Positions 1 through 7,908 of a DNA stretch of 64,000 bases are shown here, piece after piece. The notes beneath the pieces are model-generated. The model was not told the origin of the DNA. It worked only from the letters and a program-made list of their open reading frames with translations, and made no database searches. Position 1 is the stretch's first letter. Every line of letters starts with the position of its first letter. Origin of the DNA: Cupriavidus sp. P-10 (GTDB taxonomy: Bacteria; Pseudomonadota; Gammaproteobacteria; Burkholderiales; Burkholderiaceae). A program made the position numbers and the translations under genes. The DNA is taken from assembly GCF_003402535.2 (NCBI RefSeq), contig NZ_AP025171.1, positions 62,001 to 126,000 of the forward strand. Reading direction: 5' to 3'.

Positions 1-1
1 C

Positions 2-406
2 TCCAGTGGCGGCAGTGCGAGTGCAGGCAGTGCAGGCAGTGCCGGCGCTTCGGCGTCGGCAGCGGGCGCTGCCGGAGGTAGCTCGTCCTCAGCCTCGGCG
101 GCCGCGGGTGGCAGCGCCAGTGCCAGCGGGGCTGCCGGCCTGCCCGGCACGGTCGTCAGTACGGGCACTGGCCAGGTGACGACCAACGGGTTGCTCAATG
201 TCATCCAGAACGGCGCTGGCAACGCGGCCGCGGTGGGATCGCTGGCCGGCACGCCCACCACGGTGATTCAGAACAGCATGGACAACCAGAGCATCCGGAG
301 CCTGATGACAATCGACGCAAGCGTGAATACGCTGCAGGCTTTCCGGTCGCAATTGGCTAACTCGACGCTGCAGGATGCGTTGATGCGGGCCGCCAGCATG
401 AGGTAA
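2..406 (+). CDS. Ser/Gly/Ala-rich protein, 5'-truncated; possible Fap amyloid-locus component
   Basis: The reading frame is open from the left edge to a TAA at 404-406, so the N-terminus lies outside the window. The first 50 or so visible residues are almost only Ser, Gly and Ala (short GSAGSAGAS-type runs). A more complex C-terminal part follows, with two copies of a VIQN motif (VIQNGAGN and VIQNSMDNQ) and a Ser/Thr/Asn-rich amphipathic end. It sits 76 bp upstream of a FapF-like pore gene on the same strand. Asn/Gln/Gly-rich VIQN-type repeats next to fapF are what the fibril subunits and accessory proteins of Pseudomonas-type Fap operons look like, so membership of such a locus is a reasonable inference. 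The CxC motif found near the C-terminus of FapB/C/E is absent. An internal ATG at 176 is unlikely to be the true start because the compositional bias continues upstream of it. Confidence 0.6.
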   Translation, partial: SSGGSASAGSAGSAGASASAAGAAGGSSSSASAAAGGSASASGAAGLPGTVVSTGTGQVTTNGLLNVIQNGAGNAAAVGSLAGTPTTVIQNSMDNQSIRSLMTIDASVNTLQAFRSQLANSTLQDALMRAASMR

Positions 407-482
407 TCGTAGCGCAGCAGAGGGCAGTACAGGTTGCGGGCTCCTGACCAACAGCCCGCCCGTCCCGGGGGAGGAAGACGTG

Positions 483-1922
483 ATGAAGAAGCGGTCGATG
501 CAGGGCATCCGGAATGCCGGATGCTCGACGTTGCTGTTGCTCGGCGGCCTGGCACAGGCCCAGACGCCGACCGATGCGGGCGTCCCCGCAGCGGGCCTGG
601 AAACGTTGCAAAGGGAACTCGCCGATCAGGCCACCCAGCTCGACGCCATGAAGCGGGCACTGGCCGAACAAGAGGCAGTCATCCGCGAGCTGCGCAGCGT
701 CATCAGCAACGAAGTGCTGGCCACCAAGCGCGGCGGCCAGGGTGTCGGCGGCGGTGTGTCGCCGTCCAACAACGCCACCAATGCCGCCACCGCTGCAGCG
801 GCGGCCAGCGCGGCGCAGAGCGCGCCCAATGCGGTCAACAACCCGCAGCAGATCACGCTGCAGCCGCCGCAGGATGTCGCGCAGGGCCCGCAGGCGGGCG
901 AGTCCGCCAACCCGCAGACCGTGGCCGTGGAAGAGCCCGTGGGCCGTCCGCCCGAGCGCGAGACCCGGCCGCCCGAGATCGCGCCGATCATCGACCAGCC
1001 CGGCGTGCTGACCGCGCAGGGCAAGCTGGTGGTCGAGCCTGGCTTCCAGTACGGCTACTCGTCAAACAACCGCGTGGCGCTGGTCGGCTACACGGTCATC
1101 CCCGCCATCCTGATCGGCCTGCTCGACGTGCGCGAGGTCAAGACCTCGACCTACATCCCGTCGATCGCGCTGCGCTATGGCGTGACCAAGCGGTTTGAAA
1201 TCGAAGCCAAGGTGCCTTACGTGAAGACTTCCGGCTCGACCATCAGCCGCGAGGTCTTTACCGGCACCGCCGTCGACAACGTGTTCAATGCCAGCGGCGC
1301 CGGCCTGGGCGACGTCGAAGCGACGGTGCGCTACCAGCTCAACTACGGCAACGAGAAGATGCCGTACTTCGTCGGCTGGCTGCGCTACAAGTCGGCCACC
1401 GGCAAGGATCCGTTCGAAGTGGTGACCGATTGCGTGACGCGCTGCGTGGGCAATACCACCGGCACCGGCCTGCCGCTCGGGCTGCCGACCGGCACCGGCT
1501 TCCAGGCGCTCCAGCCGGGTATCACCTGGCTGCTGCCAACCGATCCGGCGGTGTTCTTCGGCACCTTCAGCTACCTGCACAACTTTGCGCGCAACAACGT
1601 CAGCCGCACCGTACTCAACGGCCAGACCGAAAACCTTGGCAAGATCGCCCCGGGCGATATCTTCGAGTTCAGCTTCGGCATGGGCCTGTCGCTCAACGAG
1701 AAGGCGTCGTTCAGTATCGGCTATGACCAGGCCATCATCTGGCCGACCAAGCAGAACGGACAGACCGTGCCGGGCTCGGTGCGCATCACGCAGGGCACGC
1801 TGCTGGTGGGCTACTCGTATCGCTTCAATGACCGCTACACGCTGAACCTGTCGGTGGGTGCGGGCCTGACGCGCGACACTCCCGACCTGCAGGTCAACCT
1901 GCGCCTGCCGATCACTTTCTGA
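483..1922 (+). CDS. FapF-like outer-membrane beta-barrel (amyloid secretion pore)
   Basis: 479 residues. A Sec signal peptide spans about 1-27, ending in AQA. A heptad-like coiled coil follows at about 38-80 (LETLQRELADQATQLDAMKR onward), then an Ala/Asn-rich linker at about 95-150. The long C-terminal half is rich in alternating beta-strand patterns and ends in Phe, as expected for an outer-membrane barrel. Coiled coil, linker, PPEIAPIIDQPGVL segment and barrel is the architecture of FapF, the trimeric pore that exports Fap amyloid subunits in Pseudomonas. A CxxxC pair near residue 315 probably lies in an extracellular loop. ATG 483 is preferred over GTG 480 because of its spacing from the GGGGGAGGAAG ribosome site at 467-477. 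The upstream neighbour is a low-complexity protein on the same strand. A generic phenol-degradation-type barrel transporter is the alternative call. Confidence 0.72.
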   Translation: MKKRSMQGIRNAGCSTLLLLGGLAQAQTPTDAGVPAAGLETLQRELADQATQLDAMKRALAEQEAVIRELRSVISNEVLATKRGGQGVGGGVSPSNNATNAATAAAAASAAQSAPNAVNNPQQITLQPPQDVAQGPQAGESANPQTVAVEEPVGRPPERETRPPEIAPIIDQPGVLTAQGKLVVEPGFQYGYSSNNRVALVGYTVIPAILIGLLDVREVKTSTYIPSIALRYGVTKRFEIEAKVPYVKTSGSTISREVFTGTAVDNVFNASGAGLGDVEATVRYQLNYGNEKMPYFVGWLRYKSATGKDPFEVVTDCVTRCVGNTTGTGLPLGLPTGTGFQALQPGITWLLPTDPAVFFGTFSYLHNFARNNVSRTVLNGQTENLGKIAPGDIFEFSFGMGLSLNEKASFSIGYDQAIIWPTKQNGQTVPGSVRITQGTLLVGYSYRFNDRYTLNLSVGAGLTRDTPDLQVNLRLPITF

Positions 1923-2182
1923 GGCGCTTTCGCCGCGCCTGTCGAGGCGCTTTTCGGAGCGCTATTCCAGGCGCTTTCCCGCCGTATTTCGCTCACGTGA
2001 CGCGTGCCTTGCACCAGCAGGGCACGCGCGCGCATCACATGCGCGCGCGCATGCCAAGCGCTCCAGAAGTTGCCTTGCGCTTGCCCCCCGAACGGCGTAC
2101 AACGAAATAACCCCGCGCCGTCAGCGGTACTTTCTCACCGGTCTACCCACACCATCGGCGCGGCCTGAACAAGGAGAGAGAC

Positions 2183-2695
2183 ATGCGCAAACGCATCTTC
2201 TGGTTGTTGCCCGACCTGGCGAGCGCCCGCCGCACGATGGACGACTTGCTGCTCGCCCGCGTCGAGAACCGCCACATCCACTTCGTGGCGCGCGACGGTG
2301 CCGACATGACGGGCTTGCACGAAGCCAACCTGTTCCAGACGTCCGACATCGTCCATGCCGCGGAAATGGGCCTGGTGGTCGGCGGCGGCGTGGGCGTGGT
2401 GGCTGGCGCGGTGGTGGCGATGTTCCCGATCGTCAGCGATACGCCGCAATGGGGCCTCGTCGGCGTGCTGGCGGTGCTCGGCGCGGTGTTCGGCGCCTGG
2501 GCCGCGAGCATGATCGGCAGCTCGGCGCCCAACAGCCGCCTGCGCGCGTTCGAGAAGGACATCGAGTCGGGCAAGATCCTGCTGATGGTCGACGTGCCGC
2601 GCGGGCGCGTCGAGGAAATCGAAACGCTGCTGCAGAACGCTCACCCGGAAGCCCGCTTCGCCGGCCTCGATCCGGCAGTGCCGGCCTTCCCCTGA
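2183..2695 (+). CDS. Small inner-membrane protein, DUF1269-like
   Basis: 170 residues. A soluble N-terminal part (about 1-70) contains a ferredoxin-like pattern (RRTMDDLLLARVENRHIHFV). Two Gly/Val/Ala-rich transmembrane stretches follow at about 71-92 and 97-115, then a second soluble segment with a MVDVPRGRVEEIETLL motif. This arrangement resembles DUF1269/SLC45-type small membrane proteins that are common next to unrelated genes in beta-proteobacteria. No catalytic residues are evident and no function is known to me. It is a single-gene unit: an AAGGAGAG ribosome site lies just upstream and a hairpin terminator lies 16 bp after the stop. Confidence 0.7.
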   Translation: MRKRIFWLLPDLASARRTMDDLLLARVENRHIHFVARDGADMTGLHEANLFQTSDIVHAAEMGLVVGGGVGVVAGAVVAMFPIVSDTPQWGLVGVLAVLGAVFGAWAASMIGSSAPNSRLRAFEKDIESGKILLMVDVPRGRVEEIETLLQNAHPEARFAGLDPAVPAFP

Positions 2696-2710
2696 TCGGT
2701 CCGCAGCAAG

Positions 2711-2732
2711 CCTTGCCGTCCTGACGGCAAGG
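2711..2732 (+). terminator. Hairpin terminator after the DUF1269-like gene
   Basis: A perfect 10-bp stem (CCTTGCCGTC at 2711-2720, GACGGCAAGG at 2723-2732) with a 2-nt loop is followed by a short T-containing tract. The weak T-run lowers the confidence. Confidence 0.6.
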
Positions 2733-2970
2733 GCTTTCGCAGTCTCTCTCGCGCGCCCGTGCGGCGCGCCCTCACGCGCATCTCTTAGCGCGTAGGTGGC
2801 CACGCCGGAACCGCCATCCGGTTCCGGTGTGATGCCGCTGCAACACCCCTCCACCTCTTGTTTGCCCTGACGTGACGCATGCGGTAATTTGCGCTACGGC
2901 GCATTGTCTTTACAGTGCGCAGCGCGCCCAGGCGCGCAACAGAATAACGACAGACAAGAGGGGACAATCG

Positions 2971-4107
2971 ATGAAAGCGAAATGGATCGCGTGCGGCGTG
3001 CTGGCCGCCACGCTGGGATGGGCTGCGCAAACGGCGCAGGCGGAGCCGGGCGTGACCCGCAATACCATCCGCATCGGCCAGTCGGCGGGTATCACCGGCC
3101 CGGTGGCCGGTTCGGTCAAGGAACAGATCGCCGGCGCACAGGTTTACCTGCGTAGCGTCAACGCCAGCGGCGGCGTGGGCGGACGGCGCATCGAGCTGGT
3201 CACCTACGACGACGGCTTCGATGCCAAGCGCACGCCGGACAACGTGCGCAAGCTGCTCGACGAAGACAAGGTGTTCGCGCTGTTCATGGTGCGCGGCACG
3301 CCGCAGAACGAGAGCATCCTGCCGCTGGTCGCCGAGCACAAGGTGCCGCTGGTGGCGCCGCTGACCGGCGCGATCACGCTGCACCGCCCAGTGAACCGCT
3401 ACGTGTTCAACGTGCGTGCCAAATACCAGGATGAAGTCGCGCGTGCGATCAACCACCTGGCCACCACCGGCATGAGCCGGATCGGCATCTTCCACACCAC
3501 CGACGGCTTCGGCCAGGACGTGCTCGAAGGCTTTACCACCGCGCTCCAGGCGCGCGGCGTGCAGCCGGCGGCGAGCGTCAGCTTCGCGCGGCCGATGGGC
3601 GACATCAGCCAGGGCGTTGCCGCCATGAACAAGGCCAACCCGCAGGCGGTGCTGGTGATCGGCTCGGGCTCGGAAGCCGCGCGCATCATCCGCGAGCTGC
3701 GCCGCGCCGGCAGCCAGGCGCAGTTCGTCACGTTGTCGAACAACGCCGCCGACTCCTTTATCCGCGAACTGGGCGACGATGCGCGCGGGCTGATCATCAC
3801 GCAGGTGGTGCCGGGGACCAACTCCAGCCAGATGACGCTCGCCAGCGAATACCGCAGCCAGGCCCGGCAGCAGGGCGTGGAGCCGTCCAACGCCGGCATG
3901 GAAGGCTTCATGTCGGCCAAGGTACTGGTCGAAGGACTGCGCCGCGCCGGGCCCGAGCCGACGCGCGAGCGCCTGGTCAGCGCACTCGAAGGCCTGCGCG
4001 ACTACGATCTCGGCGGCATCCTGATCAGCTACAGTCCCACGCGCCACACCGGCTCGTCCTTCGTCGAGATGTCGATCGTCTCGTCCACGGGCAAGCTGAT
4101 CCGCTGA
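2971..4107 (+). CDS. Periplasmic branched-chain-amino-acid-type ABC substrate-binding protein
   Basis: 378 residues. A Sec signal peptide at about 1-24 ends in AQA and is followed by the mature start EPGVTRNTIRIGQSAGITGP, the typical opening of Peripla_BP_6 (LivJ-like) receptors. The rest keeps the two-lobed type I binding-protein pattern (GGRRIELVTYDDGFD, HTTDGFGQDVLEGF, GSGSEAARIIRELRRAG). ATG 2971 is chosen over the in-frame upstream ATG at 2872 because it starts the signal peptide and follows a GAGGGGA ribosome site at 2958-2964. No permease or ATPase genes are adjacent, so it is an orphan receptor, as often seen in Cupriavidus and Bordetella. The ligand cannot be read from the sequence; small amides, amino acids or aromatic acids are all known for the family. 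Confidence 0.85.
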   Translation: MKAKWIACGVLAATLGWAAQTAQAEPGVTRNTIRIGQSAGITGPVAGSVKEQIAGAQVYLRSVNASGGVGGRRIELVTYDDGFDAKRTPDNVRKLLDEDKVFALFMVRGTPQNESILPLVAEHKVPLVAPLTGAITLHRPVNRYVFNVRAKYQDEVARAINHLATTGMSRIGIFHTTDGFGQDVLEGFTTALQARGVQPAASVSFARPMGDISQGVAAMNKANPQAVLVIGSGSEAARIIRELRRAGSQAQFVTLSNNAADSFIRELGDDARGLIITQVVPGTNSSQMTLASEYRSQARQQGVEPSNAGMEGFMSAKVLVEGLRRAGPEPTRERLVSALEGLRDYDLGGILISYSPTRHTGSSFVEMSIVSSTGKLIR

Positions 4108-4189
4108 TGCGCTGATCCGGCGGGCGTGGCCACGTGGCGCACGCCGGCGCGCGCAATGTGGCCCGGCCTGCTGCGGTATATTCGCCCGC

Positions 4190-5002
4190 ATGGCTACTCC
4201 TACCTCATCCCCCGATGCCGGCGTGCCCCAGGCAGCCGGCCGTACCCCATTCTCGTTGCAGGGCCGTGTCGCGCTGGTGACCGGTGGCGCGCAGGGCCTG
4301 GGCCTGGCGATCGCCGCCGGGCTGGCCGATGCCGGTGCCCACGTGCTGGTGGCGGCGCGCAGCGAGGCACGCGTGCATGACGCGGTCGCCACGCTGGCCG
4401 CGCGCGGCGGCAGCGCCGAGGCGCTGGTGCTGGACATCACCGACGAAGCAGCGGTCGAGGCCGCGTTCGCGCGGATCGACGCCGCCCACGGCCGGCTCGA
4501 CATCCTGGTCAACAACGCCGGCGCGCGCAACCGAAACTCGATGGCGCATCTCGATGCCGGTGACCTGCGCGCCATGCTCGAGACCAACCTGGTCGCGCCC
4601 TACACGCTGTGCTGTCATGCCGCGCAACGGATGCAGCGCGGGCAGTACGGCCGCATCGTCAACGTCAGCTCGATCGCGGGCCAGGTGGCGCGCGCGGGCG
4701 ACGTGCTCTATCCCGCCACCAAGGGCGGCCTGGATGCGCTGACACGCGCGCTGGCCGCCGACCTGGGCCGCTTCGGCGTCACCGTCAACGCGATCGCGCC
4801 CGGCTACTTCGCCACCGAACCGAACCAGCCGATGGTCGATGACGCGAGCGTGGCCGAGTGGCTGCGCCAGCGCACCTCACTGGGCCGCTGGGGCCGCCCG
4901 GACGAGATTGCGGGGGCGGCGGTGTTCCTGGCATCGCCGGCGGCGTCGTACATCACCGGGCATGTGCTGGCGGTCGACGGCGGCTACCTCGGCCACTTCT
5001 GA
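4190..5002 (+). CDS. SDR-family NAD(P)-dependent oxidoreductase
   Basis: 270 residues with a classical short-chain dehydrogenase fold. The cofactor motif TGGAQGLG is at 31-38, the structural NNAG near 107, and the catalytic Tyr174/Lys178 are in YPATK with a preceding serine in VNVSSIAG. The C-terminal GRWGRPDEIAGAAVFLASP and DGGY motifs complete the family signature. An Ala/Pro-rich 22-residue extension precedes the Rossmann fold. It most resembles gluconate 5-dehydrogenase or 3-oxoacyl-ACP reductase-type SDRs, and the substrate is not predictable. It stands alone: 83 bp separate it from the upstream receptor gene, and the downstream LysR gene is convergent. Confidence 0.85.
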   Translation: MATPTSSPDAGVPQAAGRTPFSLQGRVALVTGGAQGLGLAIAAGLADAGAHVLVAARSEARVHDAVATLAARGGSAEALVLDITDEAAVEAAFARIDAAHGRLDILVNNAGARNRNSMAHLDAGDLRAMLETNLVAPYTLCCHAAQRMQRGQYGRIVNVSSIAGQVARAGDVLYPATKGGLDALTRALAADLGRFGVTVNAIAPGYFATEPNQPMVDDASVAEWLRQRTSLGRWGRPDEIAGAAVFLASPAASYITGHVLAVDGGYLGHF

Positions 5003-5020
5003 CAGGCCGCCAGCGGCCAA

Positions 5021-5038
5021 GCGTACCCAATTCTGCGT
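5021..5038 (+). repeat. Dispersed 18-bp repeat, copy 1
   Basis: GCGTACCCAATTCTGCGT differs from the window-wide core GCGTACCCATTTCTGCGT at one position. It lies in the 75-bp gap between the convergent SDR and LysR genes. Confidence 0.7.
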
Positions 5039-5077
5039 GCCACCCCGAGACGGTGGTGGCGGCATTCCGGTGGCATT

Positions 5078-5986
5078 TCAGCGCCGCGTTGGTGTCTTGC
5101 CGCCGCGGTAAAACGCCTGCAGGCTTTCGATCATTGCAGCGGCCGCCGAGGAGTCGCCGCGGTCTTTCATCCGCACCAGGCAGATATCGCGCACCAGTGA
5201 CGGCAGCTGCAGCGGCCGGATCGCCAGGCCCTCGCGCCGGAACTGGAACAGCGCCAGCGACGGCACCGCGCTGATGCCCAGTCCCGCCTGCACCAGCGCC
5301 GCCACGGTCGCCAGGTGCTCCACCTCCATCACGCTGTGCAGCCGCAGCGGGTGCAGCGCCGCGTCGAGATGCTGGCGCACGCTGGTCGTGCGCGACAGCT
5401 GGATAAACGGCTCGCCCGCCAGCGCCTGCGGCGCGATGCGGCGCTTGCGTGCCAGCGGATGGCCGGCCGGGCACACCAGGTGGAAGGTGTCGCGCACCAG
5501 CGGCTCGACGCGCAGGTCGTCGTCCTGCGCCGGCGCCGGTGCCAGCGCAAAGTCGGCGCGGCCTTGCCGGACCAGTTCGATGCAGCCATCGGCCAACTGG
5601 TCGAACAGCTCCAGCACGATGCCCGGATAGCGCTCGCGGAACTGCGCCAGCAGCGGCGGCAGGTCGCCGCCTGCCAGCGACGGCAGCGCGGCGATCGACA
5701 CGCGGCCCTTGCGCCGCTCGGCATGCGCGCGCAGGTCTTCGAACGCCGCTTCGAAGTCCGCCAGCAGCCGCCGCGCGGTCTGCTCGAAGCGCACGCCGTC
5801 AGTGCTCAGCTCCACGTGGCGCGTGGTGCGCTCGAACAGGCGGCTGCCGGCCTGCTCTTCCAGGGTCTGCACCAGCGCGCTGAAGGCCGACTGCGACAGG
5901 TGGCAGGCGCGCGCCGCGCGGGTGAAGTTGCGGTAGGTCGCCAGCGCCACGAAGGCGCGCAGGTGCTTGGCCGACAGGTTCATCAT
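5078..5986 (-). CDS. LysR-family transcriptional regulator
   Basis: 302 residues. The N-terminal winged helix-turn-helix at about 1-62 (LRAFVALATYRNFTRAARAC, then LSQSAFSALVQTLEEQ) is followed by a two-lobed LysR substrate domain (about 90-290). It is divergent from the AtuA-like operon that starts at 6103, the usual LysR arrangement, so it probably controls that operon and itself through the AT-rich intergenic region. Two adjacent ATG codons (5986 and 5983) both precede the conserved NLSAKHLRAF start. An in-frame ATG further upstream at 6010 adds eight residues with no family counterpart. The effector is unknown. Confidence 0.85.
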   Translation of the reverse strand: MMNLSAKHLRAFVALATYRNFTRAARACHLSQSAFSALVQTLEEQAGSRLFERTTRHVELSTDGVRFEQTARRLLADFEAAFEDLRAHAERRKGRVSIAALPSLAGGDLPPLLAQFRERYPGIVLELFDQLADGCIELVRQGRADFALAPAPAQDDDLRVEPLVRDTFHLVCPAGHPLARKRRIAPQALAGEPFIQLSRTTSVRQHLDAALHPLRLHSVMEVEHLATVAALVQAGLGISAVPSLALFQFRREGLAIRPLQLPSLVRDICLVRMKDRGDSSAAAAMIESLQAFYRGGKTPTRR

Positions 5987-6002
5987 CGTGGATTCGTATT
6001 TA

Positions 6003-6049
6003 TCCAGCAAGTCGATAGATTAATCCAAATAATCCATTTTTTGGCTGGA
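6003..6049. promoter_or_regulatory. Candidate LysR operator between divergent genes
   Basis: An AT-rich patch in otherwise G+C-rich DNA has nested inverted repeats: TCCAG (6003-6007) with CTGGA (6045-6049), and CCAAA (6025-6029) with TTTGG (6040-6044). The inner pair fits the T-N11-A style of LysR-type operators. It lies midway between the LysR gene and the AtuA-like gene. Assignment is by position and symmetry only. Confidence 0.35.
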
Positions 6050-6102
6050 CGGGTGCGGCCTAGAATGGCTTCGACCCCGCCAACAACCTTGCCCCCCCGA
6101 CC

Positions 6103-7464
6103 ATGACTGCTTCCTTGCTCATCGGCTCCGGCGCCGGCTTCTCCGGCGACCGCACCGACGCCGCGCTGCCGGTGGTGCGCACGCTGATCGCCGCCGGCCA
6201 GCCCGCGGCGCTGATCTTCGAGACGCTGGCCGAACGCACGCTGGCGCTGGCGCAACTGGCGCGGCGCAACGATCCCGCGCACGGCTACGAGCCGCTGCTC
6301 GATGCGCTGCTGGTGCCCGTGCTCGGCCTGTGCCTGCAGCACGCCATTCCCATCGTGGGCAATTTCGGCGCGGCCAATCCGCACGCGGCGGCGCGGCGCG
6401 TGCTGCAGCTCGCCGCCGAACTCGGCCTGCCGGCGCCGCGCGTGGCAGTGGTGGAAGGCGACGATCTCTCGCACGACGCCGGCCGTTCGCTGCTGCAGGG
6501 CATCCTTGGCGACGCTTTCGATGCCGAGCGCTTTGTCTGCGCCAATGCCTATATCGGCGCGCAGGGCATCGCCGCGGCCCTGGCCGACGGCGCGCAGGTC
6601 GTGGTGTGCGGCCGCGTTGCCGACCCGGCGCTGGTGGTGGGGCCCGCGATGGCGCATCACGGCTGGTCGTGGGACGACTGGGACCGGCTGGCCGCCGCCA
6701 CCATGGCCGGCCACCTGCTTGAATGCGGGGCCCAGGTCACCGGCGGCTACTTTGCCGATCCCGGCATGAAGGACGTACCCGACGTCCACGCGGTCGGCTT
6801 CCCGATCGCGCAGCTCGCCGCCGACGGCAGCATCGAGATCTTCAAGGCAGCCAATACCGGCGGCTGCGTCGACCTGCGCACCGTCAAGGAGCAATTGCTG
6901 TACGAAGTCCACGATCCGGCTGCCTACCTGACGCCGGACGTGGTCGCCGACATCGGCGCCGTCACTGTCACGCAGCTCGGTCCCGACCGCGTGGGGGTGT
7001 GCAATGTGCGCGGCCACGCGCGGCCGGCGCAGCTCAAGGCCAATGTGTTCAGCCACGGCGGCTGGCTGGCCGAAGGCGAGATCTCCTATGCCGGCCCCAA
7101 CGCCGCCGCCCGCGCGCGCCTGGCGGCCGATATCCTGCGCCGGCGCATGCAGATGCTGGGCCATGACGTGCCGATCCGCTTCGACCTGATCGGCGTGCTC
7201 AGCGTCCTGGCCGACGACGCCGGCGCGATGTTCGCCCAGCGCCAGCCGAATGAGGCCGACGCGCAGGACGTGCGCCTGCGCGCGGCGCTGGCGCATGACG
7301 ATGCCGCGGTGGCCCAGGCGCTGCTGCGCGAGGTCAACGCGCTCTACACCTGCGGCCCCGCCGGCGGCGGTGGCGTGCGCACGGGGCAGCGCGCGCGCCT
7401 GAACGCCGTGTCGTGCCTGGTGCCGCGCGAAGCCATCACTGCCACGCATCGCTTCATCGCCTGA
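6103..7464 (+). CDS. Acyclic terpene utilization AtuA-family protein (DUF1446)
   Basis: 453 residues, matching the main domain of the AtuA/DUF1446 family (LLIGSGAGFSGDRTDAALPV start, GNFGAANPHAAARRVL, VEGDDLSHDA, QVVVCGRVADPALVVGP, GGYFADPG). In Pseudomonas, AtuA belongs to the citronellol/geraniol catabolic cluster, but its biochemical step is unresolved and many relatives lie outside terpene clusters. In full-length AtuA the C-terminal domain is fused; here it is a separate gene 13 bp downstream. The neighbours, a divergent LysR and a downstream Bug receptor, suggest a small catabolic operon for an organic acid. None of the atu acyl-CoA enzymes is present, so terpene use is not supported. 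Confidence 0.82.
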   Translation: MTASLLIGSGAGFSGDRTDAALPVVRTLIAAGQPAALIFETLAERTLALAQLARRNDPAHGYEPLLDALLVPVLGLCLQHAIPIVGNFGAANPHAAARRVLQLAAELGLPAPRVAVVEGDDLSHDAGRSLLQGILGDAFDAERFVCANAYIGAQGIAAALADGAQVVVCGRVADPALVVGPAMAHHGWSWDDWDRLAAATMAGHLLECGAQVTGGYFADPGMKDVPDVHAVGFPIAQLAADGSIEIFKAANTGGCVDLRTVKEQLLYEVHDPAAYLTPDVVADIGAVTVTQLGPDRVGVCNVRGHARPAQLKANVFSHGGWLAEGEISYAGPNAAARARLAADILRRRMQMLGHDVPIRFDLIGVLSVLADDAGAMFAQRQPNEADAQDVRLRAALAHDDAAVAQALLREVNALYTCGPAGGGGVRTGQRARLNAVSCLVPREAITATHRFIA

Positions 7465-7477
7465 GGAGGACGACGCC

Positions 7478-7873
7478 ATGAACACGATCGACGCCATGAC
7501 CGGTGCCCCCACCGGCGCCCCCACCGGCGCCACCGCCGCGCTCTACCAGTTCGCCCACGGCCGCACCGGCGACAAGGGCGACCGTTCCAACATCAGCGTG
7601 ATCGCCTACGACGCGCGCGACTACGAGCACCTGGTCGCCCACGTCACCGAGGACGCCGTGCGCGCGCTGTTCCGCGAACGCCGGCCCAGCGCCGTCACGC
7701 GCTACCTGGTGCCGTCGCTGCAAGCGATGAACTTCGTCATCGACGGCGTGCTCGACGGTGGCGTCAACGACGCGCTCAACCTCGATACCCACGGCAAGGC
7801 GCTGTCGTTCCGCCTGCTGCAACTGCAGATACCGCTGCCGCCGCGGCTGGCGCATGCGCCAGCCGCAGCCTGA
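7478..7873 (+). CDS. AtuA C-terminal-domain-like protein
   Basis: 131 residues. The core YQFAHGRTGDKGDRSNISVI and the following YEHLVAHVTEDAVRALF match the C-terminal domain of AtuA proteins, here encoded separately. It follows the AtuA gene by 13 bp behind a GAGGAGGA ribosome site, so the two are very probably co-translated and form one functional unit. The N-terminus carries a threefold TGAP-type repeat encoded by three near-identical 12-bp units at 7499-7534, absent from the domain itself. ATG 7496 is an alternative start that keeps the repeat but drops six residues. Role unknown beyond AtuA association. Confidence 0.8.
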   Translation: MNTIDAMTGAPTGAPTGATAALYQFAHGRTGDKGDRSNISVIAYDARDYEHLVAHVTEDAVRALFRERRPSAVTRYLVPSLQAMNFVIDGVLDGGVNDALNLDTHGKALSFRLLQLQIPLPPRLAHAPAAA

Positions 7874-7908
7874 ATCCGCACCAACAACGATTTCGACAGG
7901 AGACAACG

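Noticed and set aside
2030-2055. Alternating GCGCGC tract as a possible regulatory or Z-DNA element
   Set aside because: Short and consistent with base composition; no associated feature.
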